NCBI RefSeq assembly: GCF_011100465.1 | Contig: NZ_CP049740.1 | Coordinates: forward strand, 623,857-687,856 | Direction of reading: 5' to 3' | DNA length: 64,000 nucleotides | Source of the DNA: Jeotgalibaca arthritidis | GTDB taxonomy: Bacteria; Bacillota; Bacilli; Lactobacillales; Aerococcaceae | Part shown: in pieces, positions 1 to 9,069 of the stretch | Position numbering within the stretch: position 1 is the stretch's first letter | Layout: the number at the start of each line of letters is the position of its first letter | The notes under the pieces: model-generated | Database searches by the model: none | Told to the model about the DNA's origin: nothing | What the model saw: only the letters and a program-made list of their open reading frames with translations | Program-made: the position numbers and the translations under genes

Positions 1-1880
1 GCTACTGCTGTAAAGTGAGTCGTTCCTTCATCTAAAGATACATTTTCAAAAACAAAGATTTTTTCGCCCTTTTGACTAGCAATTTCTTTTCCATTGGCAT
101 ACAAAGTCACCGATGGTAAGTTACTATATACTTTCACAGTCAATTTGTCATAAGGACGGTCGGTATAGCGTCTGCCAGCAATATGAACGAATGGCTCATC
201 ACTCCAAAATGCCTTATAAACATAGAAGGCATCTTTTTTAATTTTACGGTCTAAGGTAACAAGACCTTTATTGTTACGGCCTAGAACGCCACCTTCGTCA
301 CGATTATCTGCTCCAAAGTCAAACATATTCCAGTTATGAGTTGCCCATAACCATGGTCGATCTTCGATCATTTGCGCTAAATGCTCATGATAAATAGCTT
401 GATACTCTTCTGAATAGTCACCACGACCTGGTGTGTCTGTATGGATGGTAATATTCGCTTCACAACCATACTCTGAAATCCCAATCGCACGGTCTGGATA
501 AGCTTGATGGAACTTATCGAACCATTGATCATTTTCTTCTACTTCTCCAAAGTACCAACCAAAATAGTGATTGTAAGCAACGATGTCGGTAATTTGATTG
601 TGCTCGCTCTCCATTGATAGCATAGCAACTTGTGCCATCGTTGTTAAACGACTGTCATCCAATTGATGGCACAAGTCATTTAACTCACGTAAGTTGGAAA
701 CAGCACTTGCTTCGTCCCCACTGATGGTAATTTCATTGGAAATACCCCAGAAACAAATCGATGGGTGATTGTAGTTTTGAACAATTAATTCTTTCATTTG
801 AGACATAGCATTTTCATGAGCTGCCGGTTCTGGATTCATAGCGGAAATAAATGGAATCTCAGCCCAAACAACAAATCCTAAAATATCACAGATGTCATAG
901 AATGCTTGACTATGTTGGTAGTGAGCTAACCGAACGGTATTAGCACCAATCTCTTTAATTAACATAGCATCTTCCCAATGATCTGCTTCTGTTAAGGCAT
1001 TCCCTAGCCCTAATTTATCTTGATGGCGAGAAACACCACGAAGCGGCATTGACTTGCCATTTAAGAAGAAGCCTTTTTGTGGATCCACGTGAAATTCACG
1101 AATTCCTAATAGGCACGACACTTCATCAATCACTTCATTATGGCGAACCAAACTAGCAATAACGCGGTATAAGTATGGGTCGTCTACCCCTTGCCACAAA
1201 TGCGCTTGGTGAACGAACAGCTCATGTGCCACTTCTTCCTCAGCGTTTACGTAAGACTCAGCAACCACTTGGTCGTCTTCGTCATAAATAGTTACCGCAA
1301 CTAAATCAGTTGGCTGAGCATTAGTTACAAACGTTTTAGCAGTTACCCAAGCATGGTCGCCTTCTATCTTAGATGAAACAGACAAACCACTTGCTCCCAA
1401 ATAATCCATATTAAAATGACTCTCTGAAACAACGACACACTTCACATCACGGTAAATCCCTCCGTAAAATGTAAAGTCTGCTGTTTGCGGATAAATATGA
1501 TCTTGATGTGAGTTATCTGCCATCACAACTAATAAATTGGCACTGTCTTTATTTAAATGACCCGTTACATCCACTCTAAAGGTTGAATAGCCTCCCTCAT
1601 GACGAATCAATTGTTTATGATTTAAATAAACTTCAGCAGCACTTGCAACACCTTCAAATTCAAGGTAGATGCGGTCGCCTTCATTCACAACGGGATAGCC
1701 TAAATCCTTAGCATAGTAACACTGGCCGCGGTGATAATCACTACCACCGTCTTGTCCGTCAATGTTATTCCAAGTGTGGGGAATGGTAATATCTTCCCAC
1801 TCTTCTGGAAAAACAGATGGTTGTTCTAGCACTGTTTTAGAAAACTTCCAGTCATCGTTTAAGTAATAGACTTTTCTCAT
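1..1880 (-). CDS. GH2 family glycosidase, beta-glucuronidase or beta-galactosidase (3' end off window)
   Basis: Hydrolyses terminal beta-linked sugar from glycosides, probably glucuronides given the genes beside it. The frame is open from an ATG at 1878-1880, preceded by CAGGAGG, to the left edge (626 codons seen; the C-terminus is missing). Order of parts: sugar-binding jelly-roll domain, Ig-like domain, TIM barrel. The acid/base Glu lies in WGISNE (about residue 381) and the nucleophile Glu in ISEYG (about 469). A later NNKG (about 538) fits the NxK signature used for beta-glucuronidases, but related galactosidases carry similar residues, so the substrate is not settled. No signal peptide, so cytoplasmic. 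Two copies of an ATTGACTGAAAG motif lie just upstream. Family confident; substrate inferred from context. Confidence 0.85.
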   Translation of the reverse strand, partial: MRKVYYLNDDWKFSKTVLEQPSVFPEEWEDITIPHTWNNIDGQDGGSDYHRGQCYYAKDLGYPVVNEGDRIYLEFEGVASAAEVYLNHKQLIRHEGGYSTFRVDVTGHLNKDSANLLVVMADNSHQDHIYPQTADFTFYGGIYRDVKCVVVSESHFNMDYLGASGLSVSSKIEGDHAWVTAKTFVTNAQPTDLVAVTIYDEDDQVVAESYVNAEEEVAHELFVHQAHLWQGVDDPYLYRVIASLVRHNEVIDEVSCLLGIREFHVDPQKGFFLNGKSMPLRGVSRHQDKLGLGNALTEADHWEDAMLIKEIGANTVRLAHYQHSQAFYDICDILGFVVWAEIPFISAMNPEPAAHENAMSQMKELIVQNYNHPSICFWGISNEITISGDEASAVSNLRELNDLCHQLDDSRLTTMAQVAMLSMESEHNQITDIVAYNHYFGWYFGEVEENDQWFDKFHQAYPDRAIGISEYGCEANITIHTDTPGRGDYSEEYQAIYHEHLAQMIEDRPWLWATHNWNMFDFGADNRDEGGVLGRNNKGLVTLDRKIKKDAFYVYKAFWSDEPFVHIAGRRYTDRPYDKLTVKVYSNLPSVTLYANGKEIASQKGEKIFVFENVSLDEGTTHFTAV

Positions 1881-1923
1881 GTCTTTAACCTCCTGTTTTT
1901 ACTACTACTATTCTAATATAGTT

Positions 1924-1976
1924 TTGACTGAAAGCAAAATCCAATTTCGAAATGAAGCTATATTATTGACTGAAAG
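1924..1976 (-). promoter_or_regulatory. Paired direct repeats upstream of the GH2 gene (probable AraC-type operator)
   Basis: TTGACTGAAAG occurs at 1924-1934 and again at 1966-1976 in the same orientation, exactly 42 bp apart, about four helical turns. AraC-family activators typically bind such phased direct repeats next to the -35 region. A longer match to the second copy occurs at 4320-4338. A possible -10 (TATATT or TAGAAT on the minus strand) lies just downstream. The regulator is probably the AraC gene at 4373-5329; that link is inference. Confidence 0.6.
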
Positions 1977-1997
1977 ACCGCAAGTTTCATTGAAATA

Positions 1998-2043
1998 ATA
2001 AAAAACATCGGATACTAGGCAAGAATAGCCTATATCCGATGTT
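1998..2043 (-). terminator. Intrinsic terminator after the Gfo/Idh pair
   Basis: AACATCGGATA and its complement form a long stem with a short loop, followed on the minus strand by a run of six T. It separates the oxidoreductase pair from the GH2 gene. Confidence 0.85.
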
Positions 2044-2058
2044 AGTCAATTTAGTTGA

Positions 2059-3135
2059 TTAAGGCGATACAACAATCGCTTCAGCTTGTGCTTTTAGACA
2101 CAGTTCTTGTGCTTTAAAAATATGCTCTTGTGTCATGGCATCTTCAGTTCCATTAATAATATCTAAAATCATTTCACCAAAGAATGGGAAACCTACTTTC
2201 CCTGTTACTTGATGGTGCTCTTCGCCTTCTTTTGTTACAAGGAAAACGTGATCGCCTGTCTCTTCTGTTGCGACGTTAATATACTTACGGATTTCAATGG
2301 TTCCTTCTGTCCCTGTAATAAAGGTACGGCCATCTCCCCATGTCGACAAGCCATCTGGTGTAAACCAGTCTACTTTAAAAATAAAGGTTGCGCCATTTTC
2401 ACCTACTAAGGTTGCATCGCCATAGTCTTCTAGTTCAGGAGTTGATGGGTTAGCATAGTTACCAACTTTACTATGTAGAACTTTAGCATCTTTATTTCCT
2501 GTGTAATATAAGAATTGCTCAATTTGGTGGCTACCAATATCTGCTAGAATACCACCGTATTGCTCTTTCTTAAAGAACCAATCTGGTCGTTTAGCCTTAT
2601 CTAAACGGTGCGGCCCAAATCCTGTAATTTGAACAACCTCACCAATTTTACCTTCTTCAATCAATTGACCAGCGAAGACAGCTCCTTCAACGTGCAAACG
2701 TTCGCTGAAGTATACCCAATATTTACGTCCTGTTTCAGCAACAACACGTTTTGTCTCTTCTAATTGTTCTAAGGTAGTGAAGCCTGTTTTATCCGTAAAG
2801 TAATCTTTTCCTGCACGAAGAACTTGATTTCCTAATGCGCTACGTAGATTAGGAACAGCTGCAGCCGCAACTAATTGCACTTCTGGATCTTCTAGAATTT
2901 GTTCTAATGATTCTGCTGCTGGAATATCTGGGAATGATTCTTGGTAGTTCGCTAGTTTTTCTGGATCTGGATCATAGACATACTTAATGGTTGCACCAGC
3001 TTCCAACAAGCCATTGGTCATGCCATTAATATGACCGTGATCCAATGCTGTTACAGCAACAATAAATTCTCCTGCTTCAACTACTTTATTGATTTTCCCT
3101 TTCGGTGCATAATTCATACCGTCTTTTGCTGCCAT
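2059..3135 (-). CDS. Gfo/Idh/MocA family NAD(P)-dependent sugar oxidoreductase
   Basis: 358-residue dehydrogenase-like protein: N-terminal Rossmann fold (about residues 22-150), then the Gfo/Idh C-terminal domain. The usual GxGxxG loop is altered to DHGHINGM. The catalytic Lys region reads DKTGF rather than the common EKP, and a conserved His lies in DIGSHQIEQ (about 200). The family oxidises, reduces or epimerises sugars and sugar acids; the substrate cannot be read from sequence. It follows a second Gfo/Idh gene by 20 bp and precedes the GH2 glycosidase, so it probably modifies the sugar released from a glycoside. Start ATG preceded by TTGGAGG. Confidence 0.85.
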   Translation of the reverse strand: MAAKDGMNYAPKGKINKVVEAGEFIVAVTALDHGHINGMTNGLLEAGATIKYVYDPDPEKLANYQESFPDIPAAESLEQILEDPEVQLVAAAAVPNLRSALGNQVLRAGKDYFTDKTGFTTLEQLEETKRVVAETGRKYWVYFSERLHVEGAVFAGQLIEEGKIGEVVQITGFGPHRLDKAKRPDWFFKKEQYGGILADIGSHQIEQFLYYTGNKDAKVLHSKVGNYANPSTPELEDYGDATLVGENGATFIFKVDWFTPDGLSTWGDGRTFITGTEGTIEIRKYINVATEETGDHVFLVTKEGEEHHQVTGKVGFPFFGEMILDIINGTEDAMTQEHIFKAQELCLKAQAEAIVVSP

Positions 3136-3155
3136 TTATATCTTCCTCCAATTAA

Positions 3156-4175
3156 TTAGTGATTAATAATCTCTGAAACATCGAGTGATTGGTTTGATTG
3201 TGACGATTGCTTCATAGCATCAATCATTAGCATTGACGGCAAAGCATCTGCAACAGAAATATAATCATCTGTATCATTTTCAACTGCATCATAGAAACGC
3301 TGAATCGCTGTTGCATGGCTAGCACCATAGTAGAATTTTGTGCCTTGAACTTTTTCGTCTTCTGCCAATTTTGTTACATTACCATCTTTATCAAACTTGA
3401 ATAACTTATTCTCTTTAATAACATAAGTTGCCTTTTGAGTAACCACTTCTAATTCAACACTTGAATTAATGGCATAGGCATTGGTCGACATATAAAAGGC
3501 CGTCGTCCCATTATCAAAGGTAAAGTTCGCAACTGCTGTATCTTCCACTTCAATCGCCATATTCGTAATATTAGACAGGCTAGCTTTACAAAAACGCAAG
3601 TCCCCACCAAACCATTGAATCAAATCCAAGGTATGGATGGCTTGATTGATAATGGTCCCTGCACCTGCTTCTGCCCATTTCCCTCGCCAAGGTTGGGCGC
3701 GGTAATAAACTTCTGGACGATTCCAAGCTACCAATCCTTTTATGGCCGTAATCCACGATGTATCTTCTTCCTTTAAAATACGTTTCAATTCGATAACGCT
3801 ATCGTTATAACGGTTTTGGAAACAGATCCCAATTTTAGCCTTATGAGTCTCAGCGAGTTCTTTTGTTTTAGCACCTTCTTGATAGTCAATCGATAATGGC
3901 TTCTCTTGGAATACATGAACACCATTCTCTAAACAAATTTTCGATACCTCATGGTGAAGATAATGAGGCAAGCAAATATGAGCCACATCAATGTCTTCTT
4001 GTTCTAACATTTTTTCAACATCATTGTAAAAAGGGACATCCTCATAAACAAACTGACGCGTTTCGTCGATATCACAGACTGCAACTAATTGACCATTTTT
4101 ACTTGTTTTAATGCCATTATAGTGAACTGTCGAGACAGTTCCCAATCCAATAATCGCTACTCTCAGCATTTTCAA
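3156..4175 (-). CDS. Gfo/Idh/MocA family oxidoreductase
   Basis: 339-residue oxidoreductase with the classic layout: nucleotide-binding IIGLGTVS near the N-terminus, FQEKP with the catalytic Lys at about residue 93, and NQAIHTLDL with the conserved His at about 179. It is only distantly like its downstream neighbour, so the two are not recent duplicates. They probably act in sequence on one sugar. Start: the frame opens at TTG (4173-4175) behind AGAAAGAG; an ATG two codons later is equally possible. The 5' region carries a cre-like site and one copy of the ATTGACTGA operator found before the GH2 gene, so the two transcription units are probably co-controlled. Confidence 0.85.
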   Translation of the reverse strand: MKMLRVAIIGLGTVSTVHYNGIKTSKNGQLVAVCDIDETRQFVYEDVPFYNDVEKMLEQEDIDVAHICLPHYLHHEVSKICLENGVHVFQEKPLSIDYQEGAKTKELAETHKAKIGICFQNRYNDSVIELKRILKEEDTSWITAIKGLVAWNRPEVYYRAQPWRGKWAEAGAGTIINQAIHTLDLIQWFGGDLRFCKASLSNITNMAIEVEDTAVANFTFDNGTTAFYMSTNAYAINSSVELEVVTQKATYVIKENKLFKFDKDGNVTKLAEDEKVQGTKFYYGASHATAIQRFYDAVENDTDDYISVADALPSMLMIDAMKQSSQSNQSLDVSEIINH

Positions 4176-4202
4176 TCACACTCTTTCTACCAGTCTCTCA
4201 AA

Positions 4203-4216
4203 TAACATCGCTTTCA
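4203..4216 (-). promoter_or_regulatory. cre-like catabolite repression site
   Basis: TGAAAGCGATGTTA on the minus strand matches the CcpA cre consensus TGNAANCGNWNNCW at all fixed positions but one. It lies in the leader of the Gfo/Idh pair, downstream of a weak TTGTAA / TATACT promoter. Confidence 0.45.
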
Positions 4217-4319
4217 TAAACGTGATTCTTCTATGCAATTTCCATTGCAATAACTGTTAATAGTATAACGTAATCCTTTTCATAATTACAATGACCCTCA
4301 TTGCTTACAAATTCCCAAA

Positions 4320-4338
4320 ATTGACTGAGAGTACGCAA
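4320..4338 (-). promoter_or_regulatory. Operator-like motif shared with the GH2 promoter
   Basis: The 19 bases here match those at 1965-1983 in 16 positions (consensus ATTGACTGARAGNNCGCAA). The site is upstream of the Gfo/Idh promoter and next to the AraC terminator. A shared motif of this length at two promoters flanking one AraC gene suggests a common activator. Confidence 0.55.
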
Positions 4339-4341
4339 TCT

Positions 4342-4369
4342 AAAAAGACCGGTTCACATAACCGGTCTT
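4342..4369 (-). terminator. Intrinsic terminator of the AraC gene
   Basis: AAGACCGGTT and AACCGGTCTT form a perfect 10-bp stem with a 5-base loop, followed by T5 on the minus strand, three bases past the AraC stop. Confidence 0.9.
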
Positions 4370-4372
4370 CTC

Positions 4373-5329
4373 TTACTCGTCTTCTAATTGATTATTTTTA
4401 CGGTAATGACTCGGTGTCATACCTATTTTTTGTTTAAAAAAGCGACTAAAGTGTGCTTCACTCATAAAGCCACAGCTATTAGCAATATGTTTAATTGACT
4501 GTTTAGGTTCTTGTACGAGCAACCGTCGCGCTTGCGATAAGCGATAAGACATCAAGTAATTCATAATGGTATAGCCGGTGATTTCTTTAAATAAATGAGA
4601 CATATATGATCTGGTCAGACCAATTTCATAGGCAATATCTTCAATTGTGATTTCTTCTTGATAATTAGCAAACAGATAGGTTGAAATTTTTTCAACTAAT
4701 TGCTCTTTTTCACTTAATTGTCGATTTTCCGTCCCCTCATGAGTATGAGGCATCTCTAATTGATTCAAATAAATCAGAAATTGAGTTGTTAATAGTCGTA
4801 GTTGCACATCCTCTAGGTCTGTTAGTTCTTTCGAATAATTACACCAAATGGCATCAATTTGAGCAATAAAATTTTCAACAACCGCTTCTTCCTTCATTCC
4901 AAGTTGCATAGCAAAGCCATTTTTATTGATTTCAAAGGTATCCAGCAGTCCTTCAATTTCAAGACCATTTAAAAGAGGCTTCAACCAATCTTTTCTGAAA
5001 TGAAGTAAGCTCCGCTCATAGCTATTAATATCACCATAAGGGTAGGCTTTGTGAATCATATTTCCATCAAACATGAGTAAGGTTCGAGGTTTCAGGTCAT
5101 GGAAAGTGTCTCCTACTAAAAAACGACACTGTCCACCATGTAGTAGAACGAATTCGTAGTAATCATGGGTATGGAAGTCAATATAATCAGCTTCATATTC
5201 TGGTTCATGACTGTCCGTTGTTCCCCTCTTAATGACACGAAAGCTATCAAACATTTCTCTATTCATTCGCGCCTCTTCACTATTATCCCTCGGCCCAAGA
5301 AGTCTGACTGCAGAGATTAGATTATCCAA
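4373..5329 (-). CDS. AraC family transcriptional regulator with cupin sensor domain
   Basis: 318 residues. The N-terminal part is an AraC-type cupin (DFHTHDYYEFVLLHGG, about 50-65), which usually senses a sugar. The C-terminal 100 residues form the double helix-turn-helix, with the first helix pair around IEDIAYEIGLTRSYMSHLFK and the second around IKHIANSCGF, ending in MTPSHYRK. It sits between the GH3/HAD genes and the Gfo/Idh genes and probably activates glycoside uptake or use. Matching direct repeats upstream of the GH2 and Gfo/Idh genes are candidate binding sites. The effector is unknown. Confidence 0.9.
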   Translation of the reverse strand: MDNLISAVRLLGPRDNSEEARMNREMFDSFRVIKRGTTDSHEPEYEADYIDFHTHDYYEFVLLHGGQCRFLVGDTFHDLKPRTLLMFDGNMIHKAYPYGDINSYERSLLHFRKDWLKPLLNGLEIEGLLDTFEINKNGFAMQLGMKEEAVVENFIAQIDAIWCNYSKELTDLEDVQLRLLTTQFLIYLNQLEMPHTHEGTENRQLSEKEQLVEKISTYLFANYQEEITIEDIAYEIGLTRSYMSHLFKEITGYTIMNYLMSYRLSQARRLLVQEPKQSIKHIANSCGFMSEAHFSRFFKQKIGMTPSHYRKNNQLEDE

Positions 5330-5403
5330 AAGCTGTCCTCCTTATCACTTATTCAAAAAAGGCGAGGAGAACAATTCTACTCGCACTGAAACTAATCGTT
5401 ACT

Positions 5404-7140
5404 CTACAGTTTAGCTTGCCATTTGTTGGCCCAAACATTTTCATTTGGTGTGCCTTTAAATTCAGATTTACCTTCCAACTTATCAAATAATTGGCGGATA
5501 TTTTCTTCGTTATCATTGTAGGCATTAATATAAGTTTTCACCATTGTTGCATCGTGTAAGTGAGTCGTAAAGTTTAACGACGCAAAAACAGTCGGTACTT
5601 CCCACACATACCAAGGCACTTCATTCGACATGGCTGTCTTCCATTGGATACGGTAGTTATTTTGTGCACCATAACCAGCTACATTAGAAATGGTTAACGC
5701 TAAATCAACATTTTCACGGTATTCTAGGGTTTTCCCTTTCACACGTGTGTTACCATCGTTAACAGTCACTTCGTAGCCACGGCGCTCTAATTCTTCAACA
5801 ATAAAATTCAACGTATTGTCTTGGTCAGAAGTAGCGTTAACGGCATTCTTCTCACCTTCTAGATAATAAAGTTGGATACGACGGTGAGTTTCTGGGCTAA
5901 TTGGTAGGTTTTGTTGTGTATCTTTTACCAATGTAATACCTTTATCAGCTGCGTCAGCACGCATTTCCAAATGCTTGTCACAACCGATGACGTCTAATTC
6001 AGATTTATCTTTCAACAATGTTCCTTCTGCTTTTTTAACATGAAGGTTTAGTTTTGCTTTTAGTCCAAGAATACGACGCAAAGCATCTGTCATACGTTCT
6101 TCCGTAATCACACCATTTTTGTAGCCATTCATCATAAACATGTAGTCTTCTTCAATGTCATTGAAGAATAAGAACATGTCACAACCAGCTGCAATCGATT
6201 GTGGAACATAGTCTTCACGGCGCATAGCAGATGTCATACCCAACATATGAGCAGCATCAGTAATAACCATACCGTTGAAGTCTAATTTTGTTTTCAATAA
6301 GTCTTGGATTAATTCTGGCGCTAGTGTAGCAGGCAGAATATCTTTATCTTCCAAGCTTGGATCTAATATTTTTTGATATTCTGGTAGTGCAATGTGTCCT
6401 GCCATAATCATTTCAACGCCATTGTCGATATGATTACGGTAAACACGACCAAATGAGTCTTCCCATTCGTCAACAGACAGTTCATTCACGCCTAACACTA
6501 AATGTTGGTCGCGCTCTTCTGTTCCATCTCCTGGCCAGTGTTTGATACACTGGATAATTTCACTTTGAGTTAAGCCTTCCAAGTAAGCATTGGTATACTT
6601 GATAACTGAATCAGCGTTTGTACCGTAAGCACGTGTATTAACGATTGTATTACGCCAGTTTTGTAAAATATCCACACATGGGTCAAAGTTAGTGTTAACA
6701 CCTAACGCTGTCGCTTCAACACCTGATACATAACCAGCATTATAAGCAACAGATGGATCTCCAGCTGCCTCAGCTTGTGCACCAGAAGCAATGTATGTTC
6801 CGTCATTTGTTGCACCATTACCACCAGCATCACAGTTAGCCGCAACTAATAGAGGAACTTTACTATAGCTTTGTAATTCATTTAATAAATGTTGTACTTG
6901 TTCTGAATCTTGCCCTTTGTAACGTGCACCACCGATATGATATTTTTGAACAATTTGTTCATTAGTTAATGCGTTACCGCTGTATTCATCTTTACCAGGG
7001 AAGAATAAGTTAACAAACAATTGACCAACTTTTTCTTCATCAGTCATGTTTGAAATAATATCTTCTACCCAATTAATTTGATCAGCAGAAAGGTTATAAG
7101 GTTTTTTTGTTAAGTCTACTAGCTTAGCCACTTGAAACAC
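5404..7140 (-). CDS. Glycoside hydrolase family 3 protein (beta-N-acetylglucosaminidase-like)
   Basis: 578-residue GH3 enzyme. It has the NagZ-type active-site segment KHWPGDGTEERDQH (about 203-216), where NagZ proteins usually read KHFPGHG followed by DSH; the downstream Asp-x-His is kept. The nucleophile Asp is in VITDAAHM (about 293). A C-terminal alpha/beta domain follows. No signal peptide, so it cleaves a substrate inside the cell. It is 15 bp downstream of a HAD phosphatase and lies in the glucuronide block, so a role on glycosides from host or plant material is likely. A clear paralog lies at 24146-25906. Exact sugar unknown. The start is preceded by AAAGGAG. Confidence 0.85.
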   Translation of the reverse strand: MFQVAKLVDLTKKPYNLSADQINWVEDIISNMTDEEKVGQLFVNLFFPGKDEYSGNALTNEQIVQKYHIGGARYKGQDSEQVQHLLNELQSYSKVPLLVAANCDAGGNGATNDGTYIASGAQAEAAGDPSVAYNAGYVSGVEATALGVNTNFDPCVDILQNWRNTIVNTRAYGTNADSVIKYTNAYLEGLTQSEIIQCIKHWPGDGTEERDQHLVLGVNELSVDEWEDSFGRVYRNHIDNGVEMIMAGHIALPEYQKILDPSLEDKDILPATLAPELIQDLLKTKLDFNGMVITDAAHMLGMTSAMRREDYVPQSIAAGCDMFLFFNDIEEDYMFMMNGYKNGVITEERMTDALRRILGLKAKLNLHVKKAEGTLLKDKSELDVIGCDKHLEMRADAADKGITLVKDTQQNLPISPETHRRIQLYYLEGEKNAVNATSDQDNTLNFIVEELERRGYEVTVNDGNTRVKGKTLEYRENVDLALTISNVAGYGAQNNYRIQWKTAMSNEVPWYVWEVPTVFASLNFTTHLHDATMVKTYINAYNDNEENIRQLFDKLEGKSEFKGTPNENVWANKWQAKL

Positions 7141-7155
7141 TCCTTTATTATAAAA

Positions 7156-8004
7156 TTAGTCGTATTTGCTTAATAATTCGTGGAATTCTTTTTTCAAGCT
7201 ATCTTGGTATTCTTGTGTGAATTCACCATTTAGGAATTTAGGTAGTGCTTCGTTCACTAAACGATCCCATGATGCTTTTTCTTGTCCAAATAGAATTGGG
7301 AAATAAGAAACGTTATTTTTATCTGCAGCTGCTTCATCGCCAGGTGCATCCCCAACCATTAAAACGTGTTTTTCATCGTAGCCTTTTGTTAATAAATCTG
7401 CGATTGCTTCAGCTTTGCTACCACGGTCTTGTGCATAGAAGGCATCTACTGAGTCTAATAGACCATGACGCTCCCATTCACTTTCAACTGCTTCACGGTT
7501 TGCAGAACTTACGATAGCAACGTCAGCAAGTTTTGTGATATGTTCCAATCCTTCTTTAGCACCATCGAATGGGCGGTCTTCGCCAACTAATTCTGTTTCA
7601 ATTGCGTGATTCACACGTTTACTCCAGTCAAATGCTTTTTCAAAGTCATCAGATGGGTTAGTTGCTAAAATTTCTACAATCGCATCATTTGATAATGAAC
7701 TTGCTGTTTCAGCCCATTCTCTTAATGCTGTAATATCACCAACATCTTCGCCACGTTCTTGTGCGTTTACTAAAGCCATCACAAGTGCTTTGAAACGGTT
7801 AACGCCACGTGTACTTGAGAATAGGTTAATGCGGTTCCAATCTTCTAAATATGTTTCGCGATCTTTAATACCATAAACATCTGCTGAGAATGGTCCAAAG
7901 AAACGTTCATGTTTGACATCCATTGTGTCCATTGCACAACCATCTGAGTCGACACAAACTAAAAAGTCATTTTGTTTTTCAAAAGTTAAAAATCTTTCTG
8001 TCAT
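7156..8004 (-). CDS. HAD superfamily hydrolase
   Basis: 282-residue haloacid dehalogenase-type phosphatase. Motif I reads CVDSDGCAMD (about 17-26), with the nucleophile Asp and general acid Asp but Cys where DxDGT normally has Thr. A motif II-like SSAN and a motif III/IV VLMVGDAPGDEAAA follow, with a helical cap between. It heads a two-gene operon with the GH3 hydrolase, so it may dephosphorylate a sugar phosphate made when a PTS-imported glycoside is cleaved; that is inference. The start has AAGGAGG ten bases upstream. A large hairpin isolates it from uxuB. Confidence 0.8.
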   Translation of the reverse strand: MTERFLTFEKQNDFLVCVDSDGCAMDTMDVKHERFFGPFSADVYGIKDRETYLEDWNRINLFSSTRGVNRFKALVMALVNAQERGEDVGDITALREWAETASSLSNDAIVEILATNPSDDFEKAFDWSKRVNHAIETELVGEDRPFDGAKEGLEHITKLADVAIVSSANREAVESEWERHGLLDSVDAFYAQDRGSKAEAIADLLTKGYDEKHVLMVGDAPGDEAAADKNNVSYFPILFGQEKASWDRLVNEALPKFLNGEFTQEYQDSLKKEFHELLSKYD

Positions 8005-8048
8005 TAGGGTTTCCTCCTTGATTTACCGAAAACGTTTTACATAATAAT

Positions 8049-8103
8049 AAGGGGCAAGATAGATTTCCTTCATCCTATGAAGTTAGATCTACCTGGCCCC
8101 TTT
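8049..8103 (-). terminator. Hairpin terminator after the uxu operon
   Basis: A long imperfect stem with arms GGGGC...GCCCC and inner AGAT and CTTCAT pairs. It lies downstream of uxuB and upstream of the HAD gene. The T-tract is weak (CTTATTATTAT), so some readthrough is possible. An ACGTTTTC element at about 8022-8036 may belong to the next promoter. Confidence 0.7.
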
Positions 8104-8136
8104 CGTTATAAACTAATTAAGCAATATGAAATTGAA

Positions 8137-8985
8137 TTACACACCTGAGTATGCAGAGAATCCGCCGTCGATTGGTAATACAACACCGTTAACAAAGCTT
8201 GCTGCTTTATCGTCTGCTAGGAACATTAGTCCGCCTAATAATTCTTCTGATTCACCGAAGCGACCCATTGGCGTATTGTTGATGATTTTTTGTCCACGAG
8301 GTTTTAATGTTTCGTGATCAGATTCGAATAGCAAGTCGCGGTTTTGGTTTGATACTAAGAATCCTGGTGCAATAGCATTACAACGGATACCTGCTTTAGA
8401 GAAATGAACTGCTAACCATTGTGTAAAGTTAGAGATAGCAGATTTAGCTCCTGAGTATGCAGGAATTTTAGTTAATGGCGTGAAAGCATTCATACTTGAA
8501 ATGTTGATGATGTTTGCTCCATCGCGACCAACCATGTCTTTAGCAAAAACTTGAGTTGGTAACAAAGTACCTAAGAAGTTTAAGTTAAATACAAATTCAA
8601 CGCCGCTTTGATCTAAATCAAAGAATGATTTAGTTCCTTCTGGCATGTTTGCTTCATGGAATTCGTTATCTGTTGTAGCACGCGCATTGTTACCGCCAGC
8701 ACCGTTAACTAAGATATCAACAGTTCCTAGGTCAGCGTCAATACCAGCTTTAGCAGCTTCGATTGATTCTTTATCTAAAACGTTACATTTGTATGCTTTC
8801 GCTACCCCACCTGCTGCAACGATTTCATCTGCGTAGCCTTGTGCAGCTTCTTCGTTTAAGTCTAGTAATGCAACTTTAGCACCTGCTTTTGCGAATGCTT
8901 TTGCGAAATCTGAACATAGAACGCCACCAGCACCTGTAACTGCAACAACTTTATCAGTAAAGTCATGTAAGAATGGATTTGTCAT
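8137..8985 (-). CDS. uxuB: SDR family D-mannonate oxidoreductase (fructuronate reductase)
   Basis: 282-residue short-chain dehydrogenase. Cofactor loop TGAGGVLCSDF (about 18-28), NNAG-like VNGAGGNNA, catalytic Ser in NISSM, and YSGAK with the catalytic Tyr and Lys. Reduces D-fructuronate to D-mannonate with NAD(P)H in glucuronate catabolism. This is the SDR-type enzyme used by Bacillus and relatives (YjmF), not the larger enterobacterial UxuB. It is the last gene of kdgA-uxaC-uxuA-uxuB and sits where the pathway needs a reductase. The start is preceded by GAAGAGG. Confidence 0.88.
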   Translation of the reverse strand: MTNPFLHDFTDKVVAVTGAGGVLCSDFAKAFAKAGAKVALLDLNEEAAQGYADEIVAAGGVAKAYKCNVLDKESIEAAKAGIDADLGTVDILVNGAGGNNARATTDNEFHEANMPEGTKSFFDLDQSGVEFVFNLNFLGTLLPTQVFAKDMVGRDGANIINISSMNAFTPLTKIPAYSGAKSAISNFTQWLAVHFSKAGIRCNAIAPGFLVSNQNRDLLFESDHETLKPRGQKIINNTPMGRFGESEELLGGLMFLADDKAASFVNGVVLPIDGGFSAYSGV

Positions 8986-9069
8986 AATAATGAACCTCTT
9001 CCTTTTAATTTAAGTGATAGAAATCCCGCGCCCCTTCTTTAATAGAGGGGGCGTGAGAACTTCATGAAA

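Noticed and set aside
2209-2409. Plus-strand open frame inside the first Gfo/Idh gene
   Set aside because: Opposite strand of a well-conserved enzyme; no ribosome site and no recognisable domain.
8022-8036. cre-like ACGTTTTC before the HAD gene
   Set aside because: Several fixed positions of the consensus fail in either register.
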